Source of the DNA: Pseudomicrostroma phylloplanum
Taxonomy: Eukaryota > Basidiomycota > Exobasidiomycetes > Microstromatales
Assembly: GCA_039545275.1 (NCBI GenBank)
Contig: BCHS01000011.1
Location: 620,001 to 684,000, forward strand
Direction: 5' to 3'
Length of the DNA: 64,000 bases
Below, in pieces: positions 9,586 to 18,794 of the stretch. The number at the start of each line of letters is the position of its first letter. Within the stretch, counting starts at the first letter, position 1. Under the pieces are notes generated by a model. The model ran no database searches and was not told the origin of the DNA. It saw only the letters and a list, made by a program, of their open reading frames with translations. The position numbers were made by a program, and so were the translations under genes.

Positions 9586-12500
9586 TCACACAGCCCCGCC
9601 CTCGGCTCTTCTCCGCGGGACATTGTTCCCCTCGCTCACCTGCCGCAGAAGGCCAGGTCGCTGAGCTGCAGTCGCAGTCGCCGCTGCCGGTACCGCTTCT
9701 GGGCCCACTCCTGCTCCTGCTGCGTCCACTGCTGCTCCATCCTGTGACTTCTTCTCCCCTGGACGATCAGCCGCACTCAACTTCCCCTGCTCATCAGCCG
9801 CACCACCAGCAGTAGCACCCACTGTGGCCCCACTCGCCGACGCCGCCGCCGTCGCCGTCGCCTTGGCAAGTACGGCCTCCCAATTGACTTCACTCGAAAA
9901 AGTACGACGATGTTGCATCTTGCGCTCCGCACTGCTCATCCCTCCCTTGACCAGTCCGAAATTGACGCGCGGTCTGAACGTGGGAGGTGGGAGTGCAGAG
10001 ACAGCAGCAGCAGCGGCAGGGCCGATGTGAGAAGCACCATCGATGTTTGAGATGCTTGTGTTGCTCAGAAGGAGCGACGGCGGCAGAGCCCCATGCGAGA
10101 GGGACTGCCGCATGGTCCAGGAGCCCGGGAAGGAAGGCCGAAGCTTGCTCGTCTCCCCTTCGTCCTCGTCCTCTCCAGTGGCAGTGGAAGTGGAAGCTTT
10201 CCTTGACGGGAGTGCATCGGAGGAGTAGGGTCTTGCACTCGCTCCTGCCGCCGCGAGGAACTTCGGAGTGGACTCGCCAGTAGAGGTGGAGCCGGCCTGC
10301 TCTGGTGCGACTGAGGCGGTAGGATCACCAGGTACAACCACGTCTCGAGGATCAGCAGGGAAAGCGTCAGACTCTGCCGCCTTGGGTGTATCCGACCCAT
10401 GAGCAGGGAAGAGTCCAGACGGCGCGATAGCGGTGCGCAGGGGCGACTCGGGCTGTTCGCTCTCCTCGGCAATGGACGTCTGCTCCAACAGGCGAGCCAG
10501 AGATGGTGGTGCGCCGCCTCTCCCCGACCCAGATCTCGCTCGAGAAACCGAGTTGGTAGAATCACTTGCGGCAGCAAGGCCCGAGGGGAAGGCGCCGTCT
10601 AGTCGAGCACTGGGCAGCGGTGCGTCCAGATCAGAGGAGGAGGAGGAGGTCGAACTAGCGCCACCTGAAGAAGAGGTGGTGGTCCTGCCGGCGTGAGAGC
10701 GACTGGCACTACCTCCAAGCTGTAGAGATGGTGCCTGCTTGCGTCTCCTCGCACTCAATCCTCCACTGAAAGACCTGTCCCGACCAATCGAAGCGTCCCG
10801 TGCTTGGGGAGCAGCACTCTCTCGCTCCTCTCGCATACGCCTCTCCTCGGCCTGTCGCCTGGCTTCTTCCTCGACGAGTCTCTTGCGCTCGGAACGCTCC
10901 ACCTCCTCCTTTTGCTCCTCCTCGCGCCGCATCTTTGTCCATTCCTCCTCACCCATTGCATCGTTCGACCAGCCCACCTGCACGGCCGGAGTGGCTTTCG
11001 AGGAACCGTCATTGGGTGAACTGGAGGTAAAAGGGTCGCCTGCAGCGCCTCGCAGGGATTCCGTCGAGGCAACGCGAGTGGCATGCACTAGGCCACTCTC
11101 GACTAGCTGCTCCTGCGTGCTGGCACTCAGAGCTTCCCGCAGCCGAGCAGCCTCGTTGCTCAGATGCCTCTCCCACTCCACTAGCTGGTAGATCAGAGAG
11201 ATGTTCGGCGAAACACTCGAGGAGAGGTCCTTGACGAGATTATAGCAGTCGTGCATTCCCGTCAGACTCCTCGTCTTGTCAAAGGAGTAGTTCAGAGCAG
11301 CGCTCTGCATCACAAAGGCAATAGTGAGAGTGGCACTACGGGAGACTCCGCACTGGCAGTGCACCAGTACGTTGCCTCTCTTGACATTCTGTCCCGTGGA
11401 TGGGTCAATGAGTGGGCGGCCAAAGTAGTCTATGCCGAGGCAGTGAGCGATGATCGCACAGCCCTGCACGAAGCCTCCTCCAGGCAAGGCCAGCTCCGTC
11501 TGCTCGTGAGTCCAGGGAAGCTTGACATAGTTGATGGCTTGAGTGCGCCCGGAGATGGGCGAAGGAGGAATGACAGAGACGAGGGCGTCTTGAGGTAACT
11601 CGACCGCCGGAGGCATCAATCGCTCAATCGGACTTCGACTGTCACCAATCCCACCCCCGCGCTTGCTTTTGTTCATTCGCTCGTCCTCGGCTTCTGAGAA
11701 GGCTTCAAGAGATGTAGCTTCGGTCGCAGTACTGCTAGCGCCAGAGGAAATGGAAAGGGCCCCCCGATCCGATGCTCGCGCCTCAAACTCATCGTCCGTG
11801 ACTGCTCCTAGGCTGCTGCTCGGTGCACCATGCTGATCGCCTTCTGCATCCGAGCCGCCATCCAGCTTGAACTCCAATTGCAAATTAGGCGTAGAGAGAG
11901 TATTGCGTAGAAGATGAGAAGGCGGAGAGGGCCCATGCTCGACGATGCTCGGTGGCGGTAGCTGCTGCAGCGGGGCCACACTCGGCGAGCGCTGCAAGGG
12001 AGCCATATAAGCATCTGCGGGGAAGCTCGTCGCCGAAGGCGTATTGTCCTTGCTTCCAAAATCGAGACCTCCAGGGAAGCGCGAGGCAGAGGGAGTGAGG
12101 TGAGTATCGTGTTCGAGAACGGGAAGCATGGAGAATGCTCTTGCGCCAGACGAGCGACCACGACCTTCTGAGAGGGCAGGCAGAGCAGAGTGCCAACGGT
12201 CTGGGCCGACGGTCCTCGGTCCTCGATTGGACGTGCTGGAGATCGAAGGCAATGGCGATAACGTCTCCTTTGCTACGTCGAGTATAGTCGTGATGTTATA
12301 CTCGGCCAGGAGGTCGTCGTCTCTCGCATTGTGCTCGTCGCCCAAGAAGAGACCAGGTAGGACCTCAATGGGGCCAGCTGCATAGACACTCCGCGCATGT
12401 TGCAGGCTAGAGCCTTCGCCAGAGAGGGAGTGCTCAGAGGGGTCTTGCCAAGACTCTGGCAGCGACTTCTTGCTGATCGGCTGGGAGAGCGGCTTTGCCG

Positions 12501-13614
12501 AGACGGTACGTTCGGGTAGGACATTGGAAAAGGGCATACTGGGTCTTCTGCGTGGCCTTCCCGTCAAGGTGTTGCGCAGGTTCTGCTTCTCCCTCTCCTG
12601 GATAGGCGACAGCTCGACGCCCATGCGCTTGGCCGACGACGGCGAGGCCTCTCTCCTGACTGCCAACTCGTCTACAGTCGAAGCGTACTGATGCTTTGGA
12701 GGCTTGGCTAGGCCAGGCACGCGTAGATTGTTGCACGGCTCCGCCTCGCCCTCGGCCGGTAGAGGCAACTCATCCCTGACGCCGTCTCTCATCTCTGATC
12801 CCTCCCCCTCCTCTTCTGCTCCATCTATGTCACCCTGTTGAGCCACGAAGTTCGGCGTAAAAGGCGAGGGAGCCAGGTTCAGCCGCGCCGGTCGCTTCTT
12901 GGACAAGCCTGCCTTGAGCGGAAAGGTCGCAGACGATGGCGTCTTTCTTGGCGATGATCGCGGAGAGAGAGCGACGTGGACACTGGTCAAACTACCCCTT
13001 CTTGGATCGCCGCCAGGACCCCATGAGGCGGCTTCCACTATTGATGCGGGCCCCTCTAATGCTGTAGCTGGAGGAGCGGAGACCTTGTCCTGGAACATTG
13101 CGCCATCGCTGCTGCCGGACGATGTGACTTGTGTGAGGCCTCCGTATGCCAAGGGGCCTGGGGGGATATTCAGGGACAAGCCTCGTATCGGTCGCTTGGG
13201 AGGACCAGGCCGCGGAGGAGGTGGTGAGGGCAGGCTTGCAGTCGAAGCCGAAGGGGAAGCTCCTGCAAAGGAGGAAGAGATAGAAGAGGCCTGCGGGGCA
13301 ACTCTGTTGGGTGAGGGAGGCCCAGAGAAGCTGCTCCTGCCTACGGTGCGAAAGGACTCGCAGGAGGGTCGCCGCCCGGGATTGTTCTCGTCTACGGGAC
13401 CACCTTCGAAGGGCGAAGCTACACGTCGGAGGGGACTCGAAGGTGTCTGGAGGCTGCCAGAAGGTCGACGTGCGTCTCCTGTCGCGCTAGAGGGAGACCG
13501 AGGGCCCGGCGAGTAAGGGCGTGACAGCCTTCGGGCAGCTGTGAAGGGGGAGCTGGGTCCAGCCTCGGTCGTCTCACCCAGATAGGGAGAGTAGGAAGGA
13601 GGGTGATGAGCCAT
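9586..13614 (-). CDS. Large dual-specificity (tyrosine) phosphatase, Msg5-like
   Basis: A single-exon frame of 1,342 residues from an ATG at 13614; the open frame extends a few codons upstream without another ATG. The catalytic domain carries HCQCGVSRS at residues 752-760, the HCX5R signature, with Cys753 as nucleophile and Arg759. The first part of the domain (EVLPGLFLGDEHNARDDDLL, from about 413) is separated from the catalytic core (from about 700) by roughly 230 low-complexity residues. The rest is Ser/Pro-rich and probably disordered, with a highly charged Glu/Arg helix after the domain. Similar layouts occur in fungal MAP-kinase phosphatases such as Msg5, so dephosphorylation of a MAP kinase is the likeliest role; the target is inferred only by family resemblance. 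Confidence 0.8.
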   Translation of the reverse strand: MAHHPPSYSPYLGETTEAGPSSPFTAARRLSRPYSPGPRSPSSATGDARRPSGSLQTPSSPLRRVASPFEGGPVDENNPGRRPSCESFRTVGRSSFSGPPSPNRVAPQASSISSSFAGASPSASTASLPSPPPPRPGPPKRPIRGLSLNIPPGPLAYGGLTQVTSSGSSDGAMFQDKVSAPPATALEGPASIVEAASWGPGGDPRRGSLTSVHVALSPRSSPRKTPSSATFPLKAGLSKKRPARLNLAPSPFTPNFVAQQGDIDGAEEEGEGSEMRDGVRDELPLPAEGEAEPCNNLRVPGLAKPPKHQYASTVDELAVRREASPSSAKRMGVELSPIQEREKQNLRNTLTGRPRRRPSMPFSNVLPERTVSAKPLSQPISKKSLPESWQDPSEHSLSGEGSSLQHARSVYAAGPIEVLPGLFLGDEHNARDDDLLAEYNITTILDVAKETLSPLPSISSTSNRGPRTVGPDRWHSALPALSEGRGRSSGARAFSMLPVLEHDTHLTPSASRFPGGLDFGSKDNTPSATSFPADAYMAPLQRSPSVAPLQQLPPPSIVEHGPSPPSHLLRNTLSTPNLQLEFKLDGGSDAEGDQHGAPSSSLGAVTDDEFEARASDRGALSISSGASSTATEATSLEAFSEAEDERMNKSKRGGGIGDSRSPIERLMPPAVELPQDALVSVIPPSPISGRTQAINYVKLPWTHEQTELALPGGGFVQGCAIIAHCLGIDYFGRPLIDPSTGQNVKRGNVLVHCQCGVSRSATLTIAFVMQSAALNYSFDKTRSLTGMHDCYNLVKDLSSSVSPNISLIYQLVEWERHLSNEAARLREALSASTQEQLVESGLVHATRVASTESLRGAAGDPFTSSSPNDGSSKATPAVQVGWSNDAMGEEEWTKMRREEEQKEEVERSERKRLVEEEARRQAEERRMREERESAAPQARDASIGRDRSFSGGLSARRRKQAPSLQLGGSASRSHAGRTTTSSSGGASSTSSSSSDLDAPLPSARLDGAFPSGLAAASDSTNSVSRARSGSGRGGAPPSLARLLEQTSIAEESEQPESPLRTAIAPSGLFPAHGSDTPKAAESDAFPADPRDVVVPGDPTASVAPEQAGSTSTGESTPKFLAAAGASARPYSSDALPSRKASTSTATGEDEDEGETSKLRPSFPGSWTMRQSLSHGALPPSLLLSNTSISNIDGASHIGPAAAAAVSALPPPTFRPRVNFGLVKGGMSSAERKMQHRRTFSSEVNWEAVLAKATATAAASASGATVGATAGGAADEQGKLSAADRPGEKKSQDGAAVDAAGAGVGPEAVPAAATATAAQRPGLLRQVSEGNNVPRRRAEGGAV

Positions 13615-15019
13615 GCTTGCGGCGCGAAGCACGGGGGCTCCGATGTGCAAAGACCGAGCTCAGGATACCGCACACGATTGCTCTCGCGAGTGCTCCTGGT
13701 CTCTCCTACTGGGCGATTGTGAGGGCTCACGGGGGGTGGGGATAGGCTCCTCCTCCTCTCTTGAGGTGATACACGTAGGTGAACGTCTGATGCTAGCGTA
13801 GCAATAGGCAGCAATGTAGAGAGATGCGATGCGGTAGCAAAGAAGTGGTTGGATGTTGGTTGACCCTGGCGTGCGAGGGTGGGTGGGTATCAGATTGCGG
13901 AACTCCGCCAAGAGGGTTGGCGGACTTGTTGTACCGGCGGTGAAGCTACAAGCAACAGGGAAGCTACTTGGTCACATCATGATGTCGAGAGATTATACGA
14001 GGATGAGTGGGTGAGGATGAGGGATGAGAGATGGTGCTGCTACCCTTGTGGTGCTGTAAGACGAGGCAGGGAGCACGAGTGCGGAGGCTGGTTTGAAAGG
14101 CGGGAGGGAGGAGCACGACGAGCAAGAGCAAAGAGCAATGCCCCTTTGATCCTGCTTCGCTTCGCTTCCGTGCCGCCGCCGCCGGTCGCTGCCCCTTTGC
14201 CAGGTACGGCTCCTTTTGCTCGATGCGACACCGAGTCGGACCGGGGCCCAAGCAGCAGCGCTAGCACCAACAGCGCAGAGTGAAGCGAGGTTGAGAGAAG
14301 ACGATTACGAGGCGAGAGAGCGAGCAGGTACCAGACACGGAGACGAGAAGATGATGATGGTGTCTGGTGTTGCTGTGAGCAGCAAGCTCCAATTCTATCA
14401 AAGGAGCACGACCTGCCGCCGCTTCGTCTCAAGTCGGAGGCTGCCTTGCCTTGGCTCCGTTCCCCCCTCGCCTCGCGTTCAGGGTCTCAGCGGGGGATGC
14501 CCCTCTCCCATCTTCCCCCTTCTTCAGGCCTGGGAGCAGAGGATCGGAGCACCGACGCAAGCGAGCGGGCAAGCCAGGCGGCAGTGAGCGGCCTGGGAAA
14601 ATCCCATCCCAGCTCAGCCCAGCCAGCAGGGAGCGGGGTAACGGAGACAAACCGGAACAAGGGGGACCGGGCTGGGCGCGGGGCGATCATGGCGCTGAGC
14701 TTGCATCTGCACAAGAAGTCGTCGACTCACAAAGACTTCATGAGCTCGGTCGAACGGGAGGGAAGGTCCGACGAGAAGCGAGGCAAGCAGGACCATGCGC
14801 CAAGGACAGCAAGTACAGGCATGCACGACCCAGGAGACTTGACGCCAGTGGCCCCCTAGGAGCTCGCTGATTTGACACCGTAAGTGAGCGGGAAAGAGGC
14901 CCACCTTATCAGCGCGCAATGGGACATATCGATCATGGATAGGATTATGTGCAACAACTCGGATATGCTAGCGTATATACAATGTCGTCAAGATTCTGCT
15001 TTCGTCTCCGGAAACCGCG
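13615..15019. other. Intergenic, 1.4 kb, no gene seen
   Basis: Upstream region of the phosphatase gene and 3' flank of AUR1. It is GC-rich, with purine-rich blocks. Overlapping open frames at 14.4-14.9 kb lack recognisable composition or splice signals and I do not call them genes. Confidence 0.45.
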
Positions 15020-16474
15020 TCAATCGGCTCTCTTCTGCTTTTCATTCTCAACATCTCCCGAGGATGCCGAGGAGAACGATGTGGATCGGGAGCCACTGCC
15101 GCTAGCGACGGACCTATGCTCCTCTTCTGGCGAAGCAGACCCACGATCGCTCAAGTCTTCCAGCATCATCGCCTTCTCCTCGTCCCGTGCATTGTCTCCA
15201 CTGGAGAGCCAGAAGCTCATGCCGCCCTTGCCTCTATGAGAGCCGTAGCGCCGTCCCCTCTCTTCCATTCCTGGCGCGACATCGCCATCCGTGTCGGCTG
15301 ATGCTTGCACCTGCCCTGCATGCTGAGGTAGTGCTGAGCCAGAGGCGTGGGGTGAGGGCCAGCAGAACAATCTGTCGACACCTCTCGTCGTCGCTTCCCT
15401 CTCATGCTTCGCTTCCAGCTTGCGAAGCACAATAGTCGCAGCCGAAAAGGCCAGGACGGAGTATGTTGTCCCCAGTAGCAGATCGACTGCAAAGTGGTGG
15501 TGGAGGTACTGGGTTGACCAGAACATAAAGGTGGAGTAGAGGAGCATGATGATGTGGCCCCAGCGGCCGCCGTATCTAGCTACGAACAGACTAAAGCAGA
15601 CGGCGCTCGCTGCATGTAAGCTAGGGAGGGCTCCGAATACGACTGGACTCTTCTTGAAAGCGGCACGGTAGAGGTGGGTGCCCAGCGCTTGATCCACCCG
15701 GACCAGACCTGCGGGATTACCGGGGAAATCGTACGTGGGGATCGTAGTGTTCGGGTAGACGTCGTAGTACCATGGTGCGGCATTGGGGAAGACCAGATGG
15801 GTGAAGAGGCCGCAGATGTTCTGCACCCCCAGGGTGACACCGTAGACGATGGCCGCTCCGGGCGGTCCGAAGCCCCAGATCCACCAACCGGCTAGGAAGG
15901 GCGAGGCGAAGTGGAGGACTCCATAGAAGATCCAGGCGAGGACGTCTTGGAAGGGAGTCCATGTAGTGCCGAGAGCTAGCAGGTTCATAGTCTTGAGCCA
16001 TGCTGGGAAGAGTAGGATCAGGGTAGGATACAGTGTGCGACTCGTTTGTGTTCTTGATCCTCTCCTGATTAGGTATGCGAATGGTGTCAAAAGGATTGTG
16101 AGAAGGACGATGCCTGTGGGCGAGAGCAGTATAGCTTCGAGAATTGGTAGCAAGTGAGTGTGAATCTGTAAGAGAGGGGCGGTAGTGAGCCGTGTCAGTG
16201 TTGGTCTCGAACGTGTGCACCAGAGCGCGACGGCGGGACCGCTCACCTCTGGTCTCCATTCCGAGGGGATGTTCCTAGCCAGCTTGAATGCCAATGTCCA
16301 CGTCACAGGGGGCAGCACTCCAGCAAGCAGGCCGACGAGCCACCGAAAGGGGTTCTTGGCATTGAGCAGGACCCTTGTGCAGTGTACGATGAGCCTACGG
16401 CCTTGGCTTATGACTACGAGAAGAAAGGCAACGACAGCTAGCACGACCCATACGTTCTTGAGAATCGGGGCCAT
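15020..16474 (-). CDS. AUR1: Inositol phosphorylceramide synthase catalytic subunit
   Basis: Aur1 transfers phosphoinositol from phosphatidylinositol to ceramide in the Golgi and is the target of aureobasidin A. I read two exons, 16247-16474 and 15020-16165, giving 457 residues. The 81-base intron starts GTGAGC and ends TTACAG; it is a multiple of three with no stop, so it can be mistaken for coding. Removing it restores the family segment IPSEWRPE-IHTHLLPILE. The PAP2/LPT active-site motifs are present: PSLHAAS at about 254-260 and YLHHHFAVD at about 296-304, giving the two catalytic histidines and aspartate. Six or more hydrophobic helices are evident. The C-terminal 100 residues are Ser-rich and acidic and probably cytosolic. 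It starts about 2.3 kb from the divergent FAS alpha gene. Confidence 0.92.
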   Translation of the reverse strand: MAPILKNVWVVLAVVAFLLVVISQGRRLIVHCTRVLLNAKNPFRWLVGLLAGVLPPVTWTLAFKLARNIPSEWRPEVSGPAVALWCTRSRPTLTRLTTAPLLQIHTHLLPILEAILLSPTGIVLLTILLTPFAYLIRRGSRTQTSRTLYPTLILLFPAWLKTMNLLALGTTWTPFQDVLAWIFYGVLHFASPFLAGWWIWGFGPPGAAIVYGVTLGVQNICGLFTHLVFPNAAPWYYDVYPNTTIPTYDFPGNPAGLVRVDQALGTHLYRAAFKKSPVVFGALPSLHAASAVCFSLFVARYGGRWGHIIMLLYSTFMFWSTQYLHHHFAVDLLLGTTYSVLAFSAATIVLRKLEAKHEREATTRGVDRLFCWPSPHASGSALPQHAGQVQASADTDGDVAPGMEERGRRYGSHRGKGGMSFWLSSGDNARDEEKAMMLEDLSDRGSASPEEEHRSVASGSGSRSTSFSSASSGDVENEKQKRAD

Positions 16475-18765
16475 CTCGCGACTCTCCAGAGAGGGACTGC
16501 CTCTGTCTCGGAGCTAAGTAGTGCTACACAACACGATGTCACCGATGAGGCCTCAGGGAACAGAGGGGATCGGGCCGGGCTTAGCTTCGAAAGAGGTACA
16601 CGGCTGAGCGGCTAGCGGCTTAGAAAATGCGTTGCCAAGACGGAAGGACGACACAGTAAAGAGCGTGGGGAGGGCAGAACGGAGAGCGGGTCTGAGGTGA
16701 AAGGCAGAAGAGACAGCGAGCAGAGGGAGAAAGAGAGGGAGAGGGAGTAGGGGGCCCCCACTGTGATTCATAACACCTGCGAGGCGAATGTAGACGCATC
16801 CCTCCCCCGGAGAACGCACTCAAACCCTGCTGAGCCGCTGCCGCCGCCGAGGAGGGGGAGAAAGGGAGAGAGAGAGAGAGGCGACTTGGGCTGTACGATC
16901 GGTCCCACCTGTGCCGGCAGGCAGGACGTGCCTGTTGCATTCGCCCGAAACTCGGTCGGTCACTCATCACTCGGAAAGGGTGCACGCCGAATCGACCGGC
17001 ACGGCGGACGCGAGGCACTAGCGGAGCGTAAGGAGAATTCTTTTTTGATTGGAGCCACCCGTCGTGTGACGCGCACAGCAATGCATGGTTGCCGAGAGGG
17101 AAAGATTGAGCAGCGCCTTGGCAGTGAGGCAGGGAGTGAGATCGCCGCAAGGGCTCCTCTCCTCTGCGTCGTCAGCAATGTTTCGCTCCGTGAGAGAAGA
17201 CGATTGCGGGACCTGATCTGTTGTCGTAAGTGTCCTCGTATGCCTTTTGCTACTGTGCATTGGATGCCCTCAAGTTTCCCTCCGATTGTCACTTGTGCCT
17301 GTCTTGCTCGTCGATGTGAGGAATCATGTCACGGGACCCTTGTGCGGCCTTCTCATTGCCGATCTTGTTTGATCGCCGGCTGTTCCTGACGGAAGGAAGA
17401 TGCCGTGCTGTGGCGGCCACGCGGCGGCGGCGAGCGGTGGGCGGCGTCAATCGTGTCCGCGCGCTCCGCTCTCTTGCTCCCGCTCCCGGTCCGCCATCCT
17501 CGGCCATAGGCTCAGGCTTCCTTGGGCCGTCCTCAGGGAGACAGGAGAACGACAAGCTCGGCTCCTCTCTTCGGCGTGCGCTGTGACTATGACCCTGCCA
17601 GTCGAAGAAAGGATATCTCGGTAGAGGTGAATTTCTTTTGGCCCGGAGGACTAGACAAGGGGGGGACCGGCAGCTAGCAGCTAGCACAAAGGGCGTACCT
17701 GCCACGCGCGAGGGGCGGCGGCGATCTCAGACGGAGATACGTACCACCACGGGAGCATCGGGACGGACGCATGGCGCGTTTTCCGTTCCGACAATACCCC
17801 GCGTACTGGCTACAGCATACAGACATAAGACAGAGCGTGGACAGGAAGTATGAGCGAGCTCCTGATGTTACTGTCTTTCCATGACTTGCACGGCTGTCCT
17901 TTTCACTACGGCATGTTTGCCATCACAAACGGAGAGAGACAAGACTATGAGACTAGAATGGGTAGCCTCCCATGCGTGACTTGCCAATTGTAGGGGATGT
18001 CCAAGTGCTGAACAAACGAACGAGGTGCTCTTCTCAGGTATTTGTGAGGGTGAGAATGTCTTTGCCTGTTCTGTGCGCCCCAGCAGATGTAGTCGAGGGC
18101 AACGTCTGGCTTTGCCCTGCCTGCTTCCGAGCCGGTTGCAACTTTCGGAGGGCCGAGTGCGAGTGCTTGCCTTCTGGCGGTGGGGCGCGGGGGATCAAGG
18201 AAATAAGGGCCAGGACGGTGGGGCCACCCCACAAAATTCCTCGCGTGGGCCTGGCGGGCGGTGGTGGGCGGTGGGCGTGTGTGCGTCTTCCCCTTTCCGT
18301 TGTGCAACTCAACAAACGGGACCCGCTTCCCTCACTTTGACGCACACGCACGCCTGACGCCGCCCGGGGGGACAAGGTCGACGCCAGAGGTGCTCCACCA
18401 TTCAGGAAGACACACAGCCAGTGAACAGACGTTGCCATCTTCCCCTTCCATCCATACTCACCACCACCTCGTCTCTCAAGCAGCTCCTCCATCCCAGGGT
18501 CCTCTACTCTATAACCTCGGCCTCGCTAGACCTCCCGTCCGCACGCCTCCTCTGAATACCTCAGTGCCCGACCATCGCGGCTTCTCATATCCGGCGCCAC
18601 TTTACCCCCGAACATCCTCTCCTCGGTCCTCTCTCTTCTCCTCTGCTCTTCCCTCACCGACAGATCTCCCCTACCTACTCACCATCTCTTGCCTCCCCGA
18701 ACTGACCCACTGACCTGCTCACCACCTCTCCTCCCTCTCTCTTTCTCACCCTATATGCTCTGGCC
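16475..18765. promoter_or_regulatory. Divergent intergenic region, AUR1 / FAS alpha
   Basis: The longest gene-free stretch in the window (2.3 kb). It must hold the AUR1 promoter at its left end and whatever now drives the FAS alpha gene at its right end. The last 400 bases on the plus strand are strongly pyrimidine-rich (CT-rich tracts from about 18380 to 18750), a common feature just upstream of highly expressed fungal genes. No exon was recognised. Confidence 0.5.
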
Positions 18766-18794
18766 ATGGCCACCACCTGCAAAGGCACGCCCAC
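18752..18794 (+). repeat. Left copy of split direct repeat at the FAS alpha 5' end
   Basis: The 15-mer TATATGCTCTGGCCA at 18752-18766 and the 17-mer TGCAAAGGCACGCCCAC at 18778-18794 both recur in the same order and strand at 27957-27971 and 28008-28024 (15 of 15 and 16 of 17 identical). The spacer is 11 bases here and 36 bases in the other copy. The predicted FAS alpha start codon overlaps the end of the 15-mer. Confidence 0.8.

Noticed and set aside
13614..13650. Upstream extension of the phosphatase frame
   Set aside because: The extra codons begin with TTG rather than ATG; the ATG at 13614 is the natural start.
17289..17705. Frames and a short motif near 17.6 kb that looked rRNA-like
   Set aside because: The resemblance to an 18S segment (GTAGAGGTGAATTTC) covers about 15 bases only and the flanks do not match.
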